The position numbers and the translations under genes were made by a program. The notes beneath the pieces are model-generated. The model did no database searches, was not told the origin of the DNA, and worked only from the letters and a program-made list of their open reading frames with translations. A stretch of DNA of 64,000 bases. Origin: Poseidonocella pacifica. Its GTDB lineage: Bacteria; Pseudomonadota; Alphaproteobacteria; Rhodobacterales; Rhodobacteraceae. Positions 28,708-37,902 of the stretch are shown piece by piece. The DNA is taken from NCBI RefSeq assembly GCF_900111875.1, contig NZ_FOJU01000006.1, forward strand, positions 21,419-85,418. Direction: 5' to 3'. Positions within the stretch are counted from its first letter, which is position 1. The number at the start of each line of letters is the position of its first letter.

Positions 28708-31700
28708 ATGACTGCGCTTGACGACCTGCTCCAGTCATACCGCAACGCGGCCGCAACAGAGCGAGAAAAGGGAACCTACCTTGAGCGCCTCGCCTGCGCT
28801 TACCTGACCACCGACCCCGTGCAGGCAGAAGAATACTCCAGGGTCTGGTCATGGTCGGATTGGGCCGCCAAGCACGGCTGGAGCGGCAGGGACGTGGGCA
28901 TAGATCTTGTCGCGAAGCTGCGGAATGAAGATGGTTTCGCCGCAATCCAGTGCAAGTTCTACGGCGCGCAACACCGCATCCAGAAGGGCGACATCGATAG
29001 CTTCATCTCGGCGTCGGGCAAAGAGCCTTTTGTTCGGCGCGTCGTCGTCGACACTACGGAGGTCCCTTGGGGCGACAACGCCGAGGCGATGATCGCGGGT
29101 CAGAGCATCCCAGTGGTGCGCCTGTCGCTTACGCACCTACGCGAAAGTCCCATTGACTGGACGATCTTCGGCATCCGCGGGGAAGCTGTCCTTTCGGACA
29201 AGAAGACGATCAGGCCTCACCAGATTGAGGCGTTAGAAGCAGTGCGCACTGGCTTGGCCGAGGCCGATCGCGGCAAGCTCATCATGGCCTGCGGAACCGG
29301 CAAGACCTTCACCTCTCTCAAAATTGCGGAGGATCTTGCCGGCAAAGGCGGCCGGGTTCTCTTCATGGTGCCTTCGTTAGCGCTGATGTCCCAGACGGTC
29401 CGGGAATGGACCAACGACACGGAAACGCCGCTTCGCTCCTTTGCTGTGTGCTCGGATGCACAGGTTGGCAAGCGCCGCGTCTCGAATGACGACGCGGCCG
29501 AGATCGAGGCGCATGATCTCGCATTCCCAGCCACAACCAATCCGGAACGGCTCGTTCACAGGGCCGCGCAGCATGACCCGGAACGGATGACGGTTGTCTT
29601 CTCGACCTACCAGTCAATCGGAGTCCTGGAAGCCGCCCAGAAGGCAGGACTTCCAGCCTTCGACCTGATCGTCTGCGACGAGGCACACCGCACGACCGGT
29701 GCGACCCTGGCGGGCGAGGACGAGTCGAATTTCGTCCGCATCCATGATGATGCCTGTGTCGAGGGGCGCAAGCGCCTCTACATGACCGCGACGCCACGGA
29801 TCTTCGGCGACGCCGTGAAGACGCGGGCCGACGAAGAATCGGCCGTTCTGGCCTCGATGGACGATGAGGACCTCTACGGCAGGACGCTGCTCCATAAGGG
29901 CTTTGGCTGGGCGGTTCAGAAAGGCTTGCTGACGGATTACAAGGTGATCGTCCTGGCCATGGACGAGGGCATCGTGAGCGCCGGCGTTCAGAAGCGCCTG
30001 GCGGACCAGAATTCGGAGCTCGACCTCGACGATGCCACTAAGATTATCGGTTGCTACAAGGCGTTGACCAAGCAGGACCTGCAACAGGACATCTCGTTCG
30101 ATCCGCAGCCTATGAAGCGGGGGTTGGCGTTCTGCAAGAGCATCGCCGCCTCCAAGCTTATCCGGGACGAGTTCGCCAATGTCGTCGCCGAATACACTGG
30201 CGACGACGCGATGATCGAGGCTGATGCGCCCTCATCGCCGGACCGCCTCGACATCGAGATCGAGCATGTCGATGGCACCTTCAACGCCAAGTCCCGCAAC
30301 CAACTGCTCGACTGGCTCAAAGCCGATGCAGAGGGCAATACCGCGCGCATCCTCACCAATGCCCGCTGCCTTTCCGAGGGCGTCGACGTGCCGTCCCTCG
30401 ACGCAATCATGTTCCTTCACCCGCGGAAATCTCTGATCGACGTGGTCCAGTCCGTCGGGCGCGTAATGCGCCGCGCTGAAGGCAAGAAGATGGGATACGT
30501 CATCCTCCCGGTCGGCGTCCCGGCGGGCGTGGAGCCCGAGGTCGCTCTGAAAGACAACGAGCGCTACCGAGTCGTCTGGCAGATCCTGAACGCTCTGCGC
30601 GCCCATGACGAACGCTTCGACGGAACCATCAACCAAGCCTCGCTGGGCCAGAATGTCTCCGACCGGATCGAGATCGTCGGAGTCACCAGAGAATCCGAGG
30701 AGATCAAGTCCATCACCCACGAGGTGACCGAACTACCTACACGCAAGGCGCAGCCGCAAGCCAACTTGGGCCAAGGAGGCGAGACCGGCGACATCGTCAT
30801 CCAAGGCCCCTCGGCCGAGCAATACGATCTCTTCATCGACGAATTCTCCAAGGCCATCATGGCCAAGATCGTCAAGAAGTGCGGCACCCGAGACTATTGG
30901 GAGGACTGGGCCACCAACATCGCCGAGATCGCGCAGCGCCACATCTCGCGCATCACTGGCATTTTGGCCGAACCCGAAACCAAGGCCCGCAAGGCCTTCG
31001 ACGATTTCCTTGCTGAGCTCCGCGACGACCTGAACGACAGCATCACTGAACAGGACGCGATCGAGATGCTGGCGCAGCACCTTATCACGCGCCCCGTCTT
31101 CAAGGCGCTCTTCGCCGGGCACCAGTTCACCGACCAGAACCCCGTCTCACGCGCCATGCAGCAGGTGCTGGACGTGCTGGACGAGAACCGCATCGACAAG
31201 GAATCCAAGGACCTTGAGAAGTTCTACGACAGCGTCCGCAACCGCGCCCATGGGATCACCGATCCCCAGGCCAAGCAGCGCCTGATCGTCGAGCTTTACG
31301 ACAAGTTCTTCCGCAACGCCTTCCCCCGCACGACCGAAAAGCTGGGCATCGTCTATACCCCGGTCGAGATCGTCGATTTCATCCTGCACTCGGTCAACGA
31401 GATGTTGCAGGAGCACTTCGGCCAGTCACTTGGCTCCAGGGGCGTCCACATCATGGACCCCTTCACCGGCACGGGCACCTTCATCACGCGGCTGCTGCAA
31501 TCCGGCCTGATCGCGCCCGAGGAGCTGGAGCACAAGTATCGTCACGAGATCCACGCCAACGAGATCGTCCTGTTGGCCTACTACATCGCCGCGATCAACA
31601 TCGAGGCGGTCTACCAGGGCGAGGCAAAGAAGAACGAGTATCTGCCCTTCGAGGGGATTTGCCTCACCGACACCTTCCAGATGTATGAGGGCGACGACGA

Positions 31701-33579
31701 GCTGGCGCTCTACATGCCCGACAACTCCGAACGCCGGACCCGGCAGAAGGAGCTGGATATCCGGGTGATCGTGGGGAATCCACCGTATTCGGCAGGGCAA
31801 GCAAGCGCCAACGATGACAACGCGAATGTCGCCTACCCCGGTTTGGACACTCGAATTGCGGAAACCTATGCAGCGAAATCATCTGCAACGCTGAAAAACT
31901 CGCTCTATGATAGCTACATTCGGGCGATTCGATGGGCCACCGATAGAATTGGAGACGCAGGTGTCGTGGCTTTCGTCACAAACGCTGGCTGGGTTGAGGG
32001 CAATGCGGCGGACGGAGTTCGAGCATGCCTGAAGGACGATTTCACTGATCTCTACGTATTTCACCTTCGTGGAAACCAGCGCACCAGTGGTGAACTATCT
32101 CGAAAAGAGGGCGGCAAGATATTCGGATCTGGTAGCCGCGCACCCATCGCCATCAGCGTCTTCGTCAAAGATCCTAAGGCAGCTGAGCATGGCCGAATCT
32201 TCTTCCATGACATCGGAGACTACCTTGATCAGAAGCAGAAGCTGCGAAAAATTCGTGACTTTGGGTCCATTACCGGATTGACCAATCAAGAGCTTTGGAC
32301 GCAGATTTTACCCGATAGCCAGAATGATTGGCTGAATCAGAGAGATGAGAGCTTTGATGCTTTCATTCCGATAGGAGACCGGAGGAGTCTCAGCGCCGTT
32401 TTCTCGGACTTTTCGCGTGGTTTTCTCTCAAATAGAGATGCGTGGTGTTACAACCCTTCAACGCAATCCCTTGTGAGAAATATCCGGTCTATAATTCAAG
32501 AATACACTCGTCATCTGAAACAGATTGGGCCAGATGGCGGAGATTTGAAGCTTAATAATGATCCAAAGAAAATTTCTTGGTCTGCGGATTTGCGCAGGCG
32601 GCTCTCAAATGGGCAATCGATAGATTTCCGCGAGCAAGATGTCTCGACGGCAATCTACCGTCCTTTCAGCAAACAGGCAGTCTACACAGATCGGAGGCTT
32701 ATCGAACGCCCCGGCAAACTCCTTGCAATGTTTCCCGAGGTGATCAGTTCTAACCGAGTAATTACGATCAAAGGAAATTGGCGTAAAGATGGTCAATTTG
32801 CGCTGATGGTTGACTCGGTCTTTACCGACCAAACAGACGGAGGCGCCCAGTGCTTCCCCCTCTACCTCTACGACCAGCAGGACGAGGAGTCCGGTGGCCT
32901 TTTCGAAGGCCAGTCCTCCGGCCTCCAGCGCCGTGACGCGATCACCGATGCCGGTCTTGCACATTTTCGGGCGGCCTATTCTGGCGAGGCGATCACCAAG
33001 GAGGACCTCTTCTACTACGTCTACGGCCTGCTGCATTCGCTTGACTACCGCGACCGCTATGCCGACAACCTGACCAAGGAACTGCCCCGCATCCCGGCGG
33101 TGAAGACCTACGCCGACTTCCGCGCCTTCTCCAATGCCGGCCGGCGCCTTGGCGATCTGCATGTGAACTACGAGACGGTGGAGCCATACCCTGTCACCTA
33201 CAAGCAGGGCACCCCCACGCTGTGGAAGATCGACGACCCCAAGACCTTTTACCGTGTCACTAAGATGAAGTTCGGCGGCAAGGCCCGCGACAAGGACAAG
33301 ACCACGGTGATCTACAACGCCAACATCACCATGACGGACATCCCGCTGGAGGCCTACGACTACGTCGTCAACGGCAAGCCCGCGCTGGAATGGGTGATGG
33401 AGCGCCAGGTTGTGAAAACCGACAAGGCCAGCGGCATCGTCAACGACGCCAACGACTACGCCAACGAAACCATAGGCGACCCGGCCTATCCGCTGGACCT
33501 GTTCCGGCGCGTGATTACCGTGAGCTTGGAGACGATGAAGATCGTCCGCGCCCTGCCGAAGCTGGACTTGCCGGCGTAA
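28708..33579 (+). CDS. Single-chain Type ISP-like restriction-modification enzyme
   Basis: The protein has 1623 residues, close to LlaBIII/LlaGI-type enzymes that combine cleavage, translocation, methylation and target recognition in one chain. Order: an Mrr-like nuclease at about 50-140 with DVGIDLVA and IQCKF. Next is an SF2 motor: Walker A MACGTGKTF near 197, DEAH near 323, MTATPR near 360 and QSVGRVMRR near 580. A helical coupler follows. Then comes an N6-adenine methyltransferase with MDPFTGTGTFITRLL near 920 and NPPY at about 1024. The C-terminal target-recognition region is about 1050-1600. The host should be methylated at the same site. The stretch 31.8-32.8 kb is visibly AT-richer than the rest, suggesting a swapped recognition domain. 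Confidence 0.88.
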   Translation: MTALDDLLQSYRNAAATEREKGTYLERLACAYLTTDPVQAEEYSRVWSWSDWAAKHGWSGRDVGIDLVAKLRNEDGFAAIQCKFYGAQHRIQKGDIDSFISASGKEPFVRRVVVDTTEVPWGDNAEAMIAGQSIPVVRLSLTHLRESPIDWTIFGIRGEAVLSDKKTIRPHQIEALEAVRTGLAEADRGKLIMACGTGKTFTSLKIAEDLAGKGGRVLFMVPSLALMSQTVREWTNDTETPLRSFAVCSDAQVGKRRVSNDDAAEIEAHDLAFPATTNPERLVHRAAQHDPERMTVVFSTYQSIGVLEAAQKAGLPAFDLIVCDEAHRTTGATLAGEDESNFVRIHDDACVEGRKRLYMTATPRIFGDAVKTRADEESAVLASMDDEDLYGRTLLHKGFGWAVQKGLLTDYKVIVLAMDEGIVSAGVQKRLADQNSELDLDDATKIIGCYKALTKQDLQQDISFDPQPMKRGLAFCKSIAASKLIRDEFANVVAEYTGDDAMIEADAPSSPDRLDIEIEHVDGTFNAKSRNQLLDWLKADAEGNTARILTNARCLSEGVDVPSLDAIMFLHPRKSLIDVVQSVGRVMRRAEGKKMGYVILPVGVPAGVEPEVALKDNERYRVVWQILNALRAHDERFDGTINQASLGQNVSDRIEIVGVTRESEEIKSITHEVTELPTRKAQPQANLGQGGETGDIVIQGPSAEQYDLFIDEFSKAIMAKIVKKCGTRDYWEDWATNIAEIAQRHISRITGILAEPETKARKAFDDFLAELRDDLNDSITEQDAIEMLAQHLITRPVFKALFAGHQFTDQNPVSRAMQQVLDVLDENRIDKESKDLEKFYDSVRNRAHGITDPQAKQRLIVELYDKFFRNAFPRTTEKLGIVYTPVEIVDFILHSVNEMLQEHFGQSLGSRGVHIMDPFTGTGTFITRLLQSGLIAPEELEHKYRHEIHANEIVLLAYYIAAINIEAVYQGEAKKNEYLPFEGICLTDTFQMYEGDDELALYMPDNSERRTRQKELDIRVIVGNPPYSAGQASANDDNANVAYPGLDTRIAETYAAKSSATLKNSLYDSYIRAIRWATDRIGDAGVVAFVTNAGWVEGNAADGVRACLKDDFTDLYVFHLRGNQRTSGELSRKEGGKIFGSGSRAPIAISVFVKDPKAAEHGRIFFHDIGDYLDQKQKLRKIRDFGSITGLTNQELWTQILPDSQNDWLNQRDESFDAFIPIGDRRSLSAVFSDFSRGFLSNRDAWCYNPSTQSLVRNIRSIIQEYTRHLKQIGPDGGDLKLNNDPKKISWSADLRRRLSNGQSIDFREQDVSTAIYRPFSKQAVYTDRRLIERPGKLLAMFPEVISSNRVITIKGNWRKDGQFALMVDSVFTDQTDGGAQCFPLYLYDQQDEESGGLFEGQSSGLQRRDAITDAGLAHFRAAYSGEAITKEDLFYYVYGLLHSLDYRDRYADNLTKELPRIPAVKTYADFRAFSNAGRRLGDLHVNYETVEPYPVTYKQGTPTLWKIDDPKTFYRVTKMKFGGKARDKDKTTVIYNANITMTDIPLEAYDYVVNGKPALEWVMERQVVKTDKASGIVNDANDYANETIGDPAYPLDLFRRVITVSLETMKIVRALPKLDLPA

Positions 33580-33787
33580 AGAGCGAGGTTCTCTTAATCG
33601 GTTCGCGCTGCTCCAGTTGGCGTAACGGCATCGCATAGCCTCGCGTATCGCCTCATTATTGCGACAGGCGCTCGAGCGACCGGTGCTATTCCACCGAACG
33701 TCAACCCGGACAGCCAAGGAACCTGCTCCGCAAGCCAACTGCACTATCGGACTTCTATGGTCGCGTGAGGCTGGCTGCCACACCCAA

Positions 33788-33840
33788 GAAAAACCCGCGG
33801 ACCGCTATTGAGATTATTCATAGCGGCGTGCGGGTTCTTT
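33788..33840. repeat. Hairpin repeat, copy A (intergenic)
   Basis: Its first 21 bases (33788-33808) are identical to 40044-40064. It folds into a double stem: AACCCGC with GCGGGTT and, inside, CCGCTAT with ATAGCGG, separated by 3-nt internal loops. It could act as a transcription terminator 200 bp after the restriction gene. It can also be read as a degenerate fragment of the coding segment in copy B (KNPRTA and GVR are shared on translation). Positions 33580-34090 hold no other supported feature. Confidence 0.6.
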
Positions 33841-34090
33841 GCTCGTATCTGCTGGGATCGGGAGAAAGACAGCCCATCACGACAACATCCAGGTGATAAC
33901 CCTGCACGCATATTAGTCGCATGTTCGATTGTTCCGGGCGATTTGTCAGTGCGAGGCGGAGATCCACTTGAGCGTGGGAGGCCGGGCACAGTCGTCTTCT
34001 TGCGCATTCCGGGTGTCGCGCACGAAGACGATGCCCCGGCCCTCGGGGAGAGATCGGGAGGCGCGGCGATGATATCGCAAGGAGGTCGAG

Positions 34091-34630
34091 ATGCTCGACA
34101 GCGCACCCATAAACCCCACCATGACCGCAGCCTGGCGGAACGAGGTTAGCTACGGCGACATCGTCTCGTTTCGTTTCCCCTTGGCCGAAGAGGACCATCG
34201 CGGACGACCCAAGGCGCGACCCTGCCTGATCCTCGACACCGAGGAACGCGGCGGCCAGCGCTACGCGTTGCTGGCCTACGGCACCACGTCGCGGCGCCGA
34301 TCCAACATCGGCTACGAAGTGCATGTCAGGCGGCGCGCCGACTGCATCGACGCCGGCCTCGACAAGCCAACGCGTTTCGTCGGCGCGCGGCGAGTGTGGG
34401 TCCCGCTGACGCATGATGGTTTCGTCGTCTGCGGCGCTACCGGTTCCGCTGTGCTTGGCCGCATCGACGGAAATCCGTTCGAGGCAATGAACGCGGTGCG
34501 CGGCCGCATTCACGCGCAGCGCGACATCGCCGAGGATCGCCGTCAGGAGTGCCGGCAGAACTCTCCGGCAACTTCGGCGAGACGACCCACGCGCCCGTCG
34601 TTCCTGGGACGGAAGGAGGTGCGGGCATGA
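34091..34630 (+). CDS. MazF/PemK-like protein
   Basis: The product has 179 residues. Residues about 18-130 resemble the MazF/PemK SH3-like barrel: YGDIVSFRFPLAEE, then ARPCLILDTEE, YALLAYGTTS, and a late strand VLGRIDGNPFEAM. Classical MazF toxins are RNases of about 110 residues; this one has a basic C-terminal extension of about 40 residues. It has a strong AAGGAGGT ribosome-binding site 5 bp before the ATG. There is no MazE-like antitoxin upstream. The downstream gene overlaps by 4 bp (ATGA) and may encode the partner. RNase activity is an inference. Confidence 0.6.
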   Translation: MLDSAPINPTMTAAWRNEVSYGDIVSFRFPLAEEDHRGRPKARPCLILDTEERGGQRYALLAYGTTSRRRSNIGYEVHVRRRADCIDAGLDKPTRFVGARRVWVPLTHDGFVVCGATGSAVLGRIDGNPFEAMNAVRGRIHAQRDIAEDRRQECRQNSPATSARRPTRPSFLGRKEVRA

Positions 34631-35076
34631 CCTATCCAATGACCCGAACTCCTTTTCAGGAGCAAGTTGATCTTGTTCGGGCTCTCATCGGGCTCTCGCG
34701 CGGTCTGGACCGACACATAGAGACCTCGGTGTTTCCGCATGTCGGAGAGCGCGAGCGGGACATCATCAGCGATCTGGTGGATCACCTGCGGGATGAAACG
34801 GTCGCCCACCCGGACTTTTGCGTTTACCTCGACACGGCGATTGTCGAGATCCGGAGGGCAATAAGCTCAGGAACGCACGAAGCGCGCGTGCCCATCCCGA
34901 AAGAGCGGCTTCTTTGCGGGACCGAAGCTTACGATGTTGAACGTAAGCTTACGCCGGAGGCCGACGCGCTTCGAGCTGCGCTACCACGGATCGAGGAGGT
35001 CTATCGTGCCGCCGTCGTGGTGCAGGATTTCGCCGAGGCTGTGCGTATCAGCCTCGATTTGCTCGACAAGGAATGA
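34627..35076 (+). CDS. Hypothetical protein coupled to the MazF-like gene
   Basis: This is a 149-residue soluble, helical, acidic protein (MTYPMTRTPFQEQVDLVRAL). ATG 34627 overlaps the previous stop and has its own AAGGAGGT site, so it is surely co-expressed. No DNA-binding motif is obvious, so a role as antitoxin would rest on position alone. Its last codons (DLLDKE, stop and about 20 bases beyond) recur at 51348-51387. Confidence 0.7.
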   Translation: MTYPMTRTPFQEQVDLVRALIGLSRGLDRHIETSVFPHVGERERDIISDLVDHLRDETVAHPDFCVYLDTAIVEIRRAISSGTHEARVPIPKERLLCGTEAYDVERKLTPEADALRAALPRIEEVYRAAVVVQDFAEAVRISLDLLDKE

Positions 35077-35094
35077 TCAAACGGCGCGTCTCGC
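35055..35094 (+). repeat. 40-bp island repeat, copy 1
   Basis: It spans the last codons and stop of the gene ending at 35076 plus 18 bases downstream. It matches 51348-51387 at 38 of 40 positions. The second copy retains the codons for DLLDKE and a stop, but not the gene body, so it looks like a scar of a lost paralogue or of recombination. Confidence 0.75.
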
Positions 35095-35288
35095 ACGCGC
35101 CGTTCTTGAGGCTCACGAGCCCTGCTTCCGGATCGGATCACCCGGAGGCCGGCGCGCCGACATTCATCCTTCTGCTGCGGCCGTCGGCGCGCCCCCTTCC
35201 TCAAGACGCTGCAATGCAGCTTCCATTGAAGTATTCCATGTCTCGTCATCCTTTCTTGAATAGCGCCTCCAAATGCCGGATTATTTTT

Positions 35289-36317
35289 TCAAGGTCGCTC
35301 TCGCCGGAATGCACATGCGCGGATGCTTCTCCCGGAACCGCACGGACAGTAGTCATCCTTCGAGAAGCACGCTATCTGCCTTTTGACCACCTTGTGTGCG
35401 CACTTGCGGTTGACGCGTCTCACCGTGTTCAGCAGATTGCCATACTCCAATGTTACCTTTTCAGCCTCCCTTATCAGCATAGTCCCAAAGGCATACGCCT
35501 TTGAGAATAAAATAAAGAAATCTCGATCGTCCTTGGAGATTTTAGATGGGTCTTCGTGATATTTCGTCTTATAAGCAAGCTGGCCGCCCTGCGTTTTTAT
35601 AATTTGTTTCTCCGACGTGGTCGCCAAGATATCGCCGATGTTTGGATGAACGAACTCGCAGCAAAAATTATAGAACGGCCTTATCCCTTTATACCTTTCT
35701 TTCTTCTGGAGTTTGTCGATCTGGTTAAGAATATTTCTGGCCGAAAGATCCACTCGAGTCTCGGCAGAATCGTGAAAATAATCGGTCTTTGAGGGCATTT
35801 TCGAAAAATCAATGAGCTGAAGCTTCGACCAATCAAATCTGGTTCCAATCAACGTAGAAACAGCTTCTCGCACTTCAATTAGATCATCGAAAGTTTTAAT
35901 CTTTTCTGGCCTTACAGTGCGTGACATTGCTTCAAGAGCCGCCTCCAAGACCGCAAGCCTCTCAATCAAGGAGCGGAAACAGTTCAGCTCTTCTTGAGGT
36001 GACAGCGTTCCATGAGAAAGACGCTCAATACTCAAGGAAAGAGCCAAAACTTTTGGAGTGATTGCCATGCACGTGTAGCAATAGTTTTTACCGTTCTCCC
36101 GCGCAATCCGCCTAACTTGTTCGGAGGTTAGACGTGCATCGTGAGCTTTCTCAATCGGAATACCAAAAATACTATTTGCTAACCCCTTGTCCATTTGCCA
36201 TATAAATGTCTGACGATGCGCGTCTACTTGCCGCCTAACAGCAGGAAGAACTTTCAAACATTCCGACTGAAGAACAGCGCGGGCCTCCATAAAACCTATC
36301 TCTACTTCATCACTCAC
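35289..36317 (-). CDS. SEC-C motif protein of unknown function
   Basis: This is a 342-residue soluble protein. The body is helical and unlike any family I recognise, with one CYTC pair near residue 80. The C-terminus ends in a SEC-C zinc motif (DDYCPCGSGRSIRACAF); such motifs are found at the ends of SecA and many accessory and defence proteins. The start is GTG at 36317, after GGAGA. The gene is visibly AT-richer than its neighbours, a sign of separate origin. It is convergent with the MazF-like pair; positions 36318-36591 upstream of it show no gene. Confidence 0.75.
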   Translation of the reverse strand: MSDEVEIGFMEARAVLQSECLKVLPAVRRQVDAHRQTFIWQMDKGLANSIFGIPIEKAHDARLTSEQVRRIARENGKNYCYTCMAITPKVLALSLSIERLSHGTLSPQEELNCFRSLIERLAVLEAALEAMSRTVRPEKIKTFDDLIEVREAVSTLIGTRFDWSKLQLIDFSKMPSKTDYFHDSAETRVDLSARNILNQIDKLQKKERYKGIRPFYNFCCEFVHPNIGDILATTSEKQIIKTQGGQLAYKTKYHEDPSKISKDDRDFFILFSKAYAFGTMLIREAEKVTLEYGNLLNTVRRVNRKCAHKVVKRQIACFSKDDYCPCGSGRSIRACAFRRERP

Positions 36318-36591
36318 GTCACATTCTCCGGGTCAAACCTTCTGGCACCTGAAGGCATGCTCAATGGACGCTGCGCACCTTGAGACACTTCCGTCAATTC
36401 GTTCATATCGAGTGAGAGCAGGATGTCCAGGAATTGGGCTCCGCCCGCGCTTACAGCTATTCGCGGCGAAGCGAATGGCCACTCTTTGCCCATTTTTGAG
36501 TCAGCCCTCTAAGCGTAGAAGAACACTGCGCGCCGCGCTCTACATTGTATCGCCCCAGAAAGTCAAAAGGAAGTTCCATCCACGGTGTATT

Positions 36592-37104
36592 TCACTCTGA
36601 CGTCCTCCAAGCATTAGCGCGACATTCCGGCCCGATTACGCAGGCGCCATTGATCTCCGCACATCCGACCACGTTCTCTGAGCGCCAGTGTCCGATGCGG
36701 TCGTCGCCTTCCGGCTCGAAGATCTGCTCCGGCTCGACGGCCCAATCGGGTGCTGGCCAGTCCCTCGCGGCGCGAATTTCAATGAGTTGGTGGTGAGAGA
36801 AGCCACATGCCAGCGCAGAGAATACGGCTTTTGGGAGATCTTCGGGACCGAGCTCACCTTTCTGAATCTGTGACACCGTGACAATGGCCATTTGAGGGCG
36901 GGCACGTTTGCCAACGCGCCGGGTCCCGAGCGCAAGGCGCAGGGCAAGCCTTGGGTTAGCTGACGCCCGGCAGGGGGCGGAAATCCAGTGCATGCAGAGA
37001 TCATCATCTCCGAGGTGCCGCATCACCAGCAAGGTCACCCGACCAGTCCCGCGGATGAGAAAGGATAGCTGGCCGCGCTGCAATTCCTTCTCGATCACGA
37101 CCAC
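36592..37104 (-). CDS. Hypothetical protein, third gene of a coupled operon
   Basis: The 170-residue product (MVVIEKELQRGQLSFLIRGT) begins with a GTG that overlaps the previous stop by 10 bp. It has a beta-rich N-terminal half (VTLLVMRHLGDDDLCMHW) and several scattered Cys residues, but no motif I can name. The overlaps indicate co-translation with the two small proteins before it. Confidence 0.6.
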   Translation of the reverse strand: MVVIEKELQRGQLSFLIRGTGRVTLLVMRHLGDDDLCMHWISAPCRASANPRLALRLALGTRRVGKRARPQMAIVTVSQIQKGELGPEDLPKAVFSALACGFSHHQLIEIRAARDWPAPDWAVEPEQIFEPEGDDRIGHWRSENVVGCAEINGACVIGPECRANAWRTSE

Positions 37105-37319
37105 TGTTCGTCTCCTTCGGAAATTGACCTGTATTCTTCGGGATGCAACATCTCATGCGTCACGGCCGACAGGCGATCGGCCGCTTCGGACAGTGCCTGG
37201 ATCAACACCTCCAAATGAGGGCTGGCGGTCGGGATCTCGATCAGCTCATCGTAAGTCCGGTTGGCGATATCGGCGAGTCTGCGGAGATCTCCGCGCTCGA
37301 GCAAGGCCTTATCAATCAT
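37095..37319 (-). CDS. Small hypothetical protein, second gene of a coupled operon
   Basis: This 74-residue acidic helical protein (MIDKALLERGDLRRLADIAN) has its ATG overlapping the previous stop as ATGA, and its stop lies inside the next gene. The size and the helical, acidic nature would suit an antitoxin or adaptor, but nothing in the sequence proves this. Confidence 0.6.
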   Translation of the reverse strand: MIDKALLERGDLRRLADIANRTYDELIEIPTASPHLEVLIQALSEAADRLSAVTHEMLHPEEYRSISEGDEQWS

Positions 37320-37606
37320 GAAGACATCTCCTCTCTATGCGCGATCGCTATTTCATGCATCAGCTGCTCGCAGGCTGTGGTAGCGGAGAAGCCCTCACCG
37401 TAGCCAGCTTTCGTTGCGCCTTTAGCTGCCAAAGCATGAACAAGGGGAGAGACGACGTCCCAGAAGGCGTCGGCGTGGGGCTCTTCGCCCAACATGGCCC
37501 ATAGCCTCTCTCCGTGGGCGATGTGATCTTGCAAATCCAGACACCCGAAGGCCATCTTTGAAGCCTCACCAGAATTCCAGCCCTGCGGTCCATATATCGA
37601 CGTCAT
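37316..37606 (-). CDS. Small hypothetical protein, first gene of a coupled operon
   Basis: This is a 96-residue protein (MTSIYGPQGWNSGEASKMAF) with a fair AAGGA ribosome-binding site. No known family is apparent. It leads the three-gene overlapping operon running down to 36592. Two adjacent palindromes lie 63-81 bp upstream, the likely control region. Confidence 0.6.
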   Translation of the reverse strand: MTSIYGPQGWNSGEASKMAFGCLDLQDHIAHGERLWAMLGEEPHADAFWDVVSPLVHALAAKGATKAGYGEGFSATTACEQLMHEIAIAHREEMSS

Positions 37607-37668
37607 CGGTGTGTCCTTTTTCGATTGCTGACCGGTATATGTTGTCGACCAGCCACCGGGACTCGTGC

Positions 37669-37687
37669 CGAATTCGTTAGAATTCTA
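37669..37687. promoter_or_regulatory. Two adjacent palindromes upstream of the three-gene operon
   Basis: CGAATTCG (37669-37676) and TAGAATTCTA (37678-37687) are both perfect palindromes, centred 10 bp apart, one helical turn. They lie in the 296-bp divergent gap between the minus-strand operon (start 37606) and the plus-strand ATPase gene (start 37903). The arrangement suits a dimeric repressor bound side by side. The rest of this gap shows no gene. Confidence 0.4.
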
Positions 37688-37902
37688 GCTATCTCGAATG
37701 CGGCCAGCGAACCGGCGTAGAGCATCTGTAAAAAGCCTTCCGTTCATGGTGTCTCGATAGACGCGTTTCAAGACATCGCAAAAATCCAACGGCGGCGAAA
37801 TTTCCCAAGAAACGCCAGATTGAGATAATTTGACTCAATACTTCGGTATTTGGCGCCTCGCCACGGCGACTCGCAGAATTCGGTCGGTCCGACTTGCTGC
37901 GA

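Noticed and set aside
33808..34149. 113-codon plus-strand frame before the MazF-like gene
   Set aside because: Starts inside the hairpin repeat, overlaps the MazF-like start, and has no recognisable family; coding status not supported.
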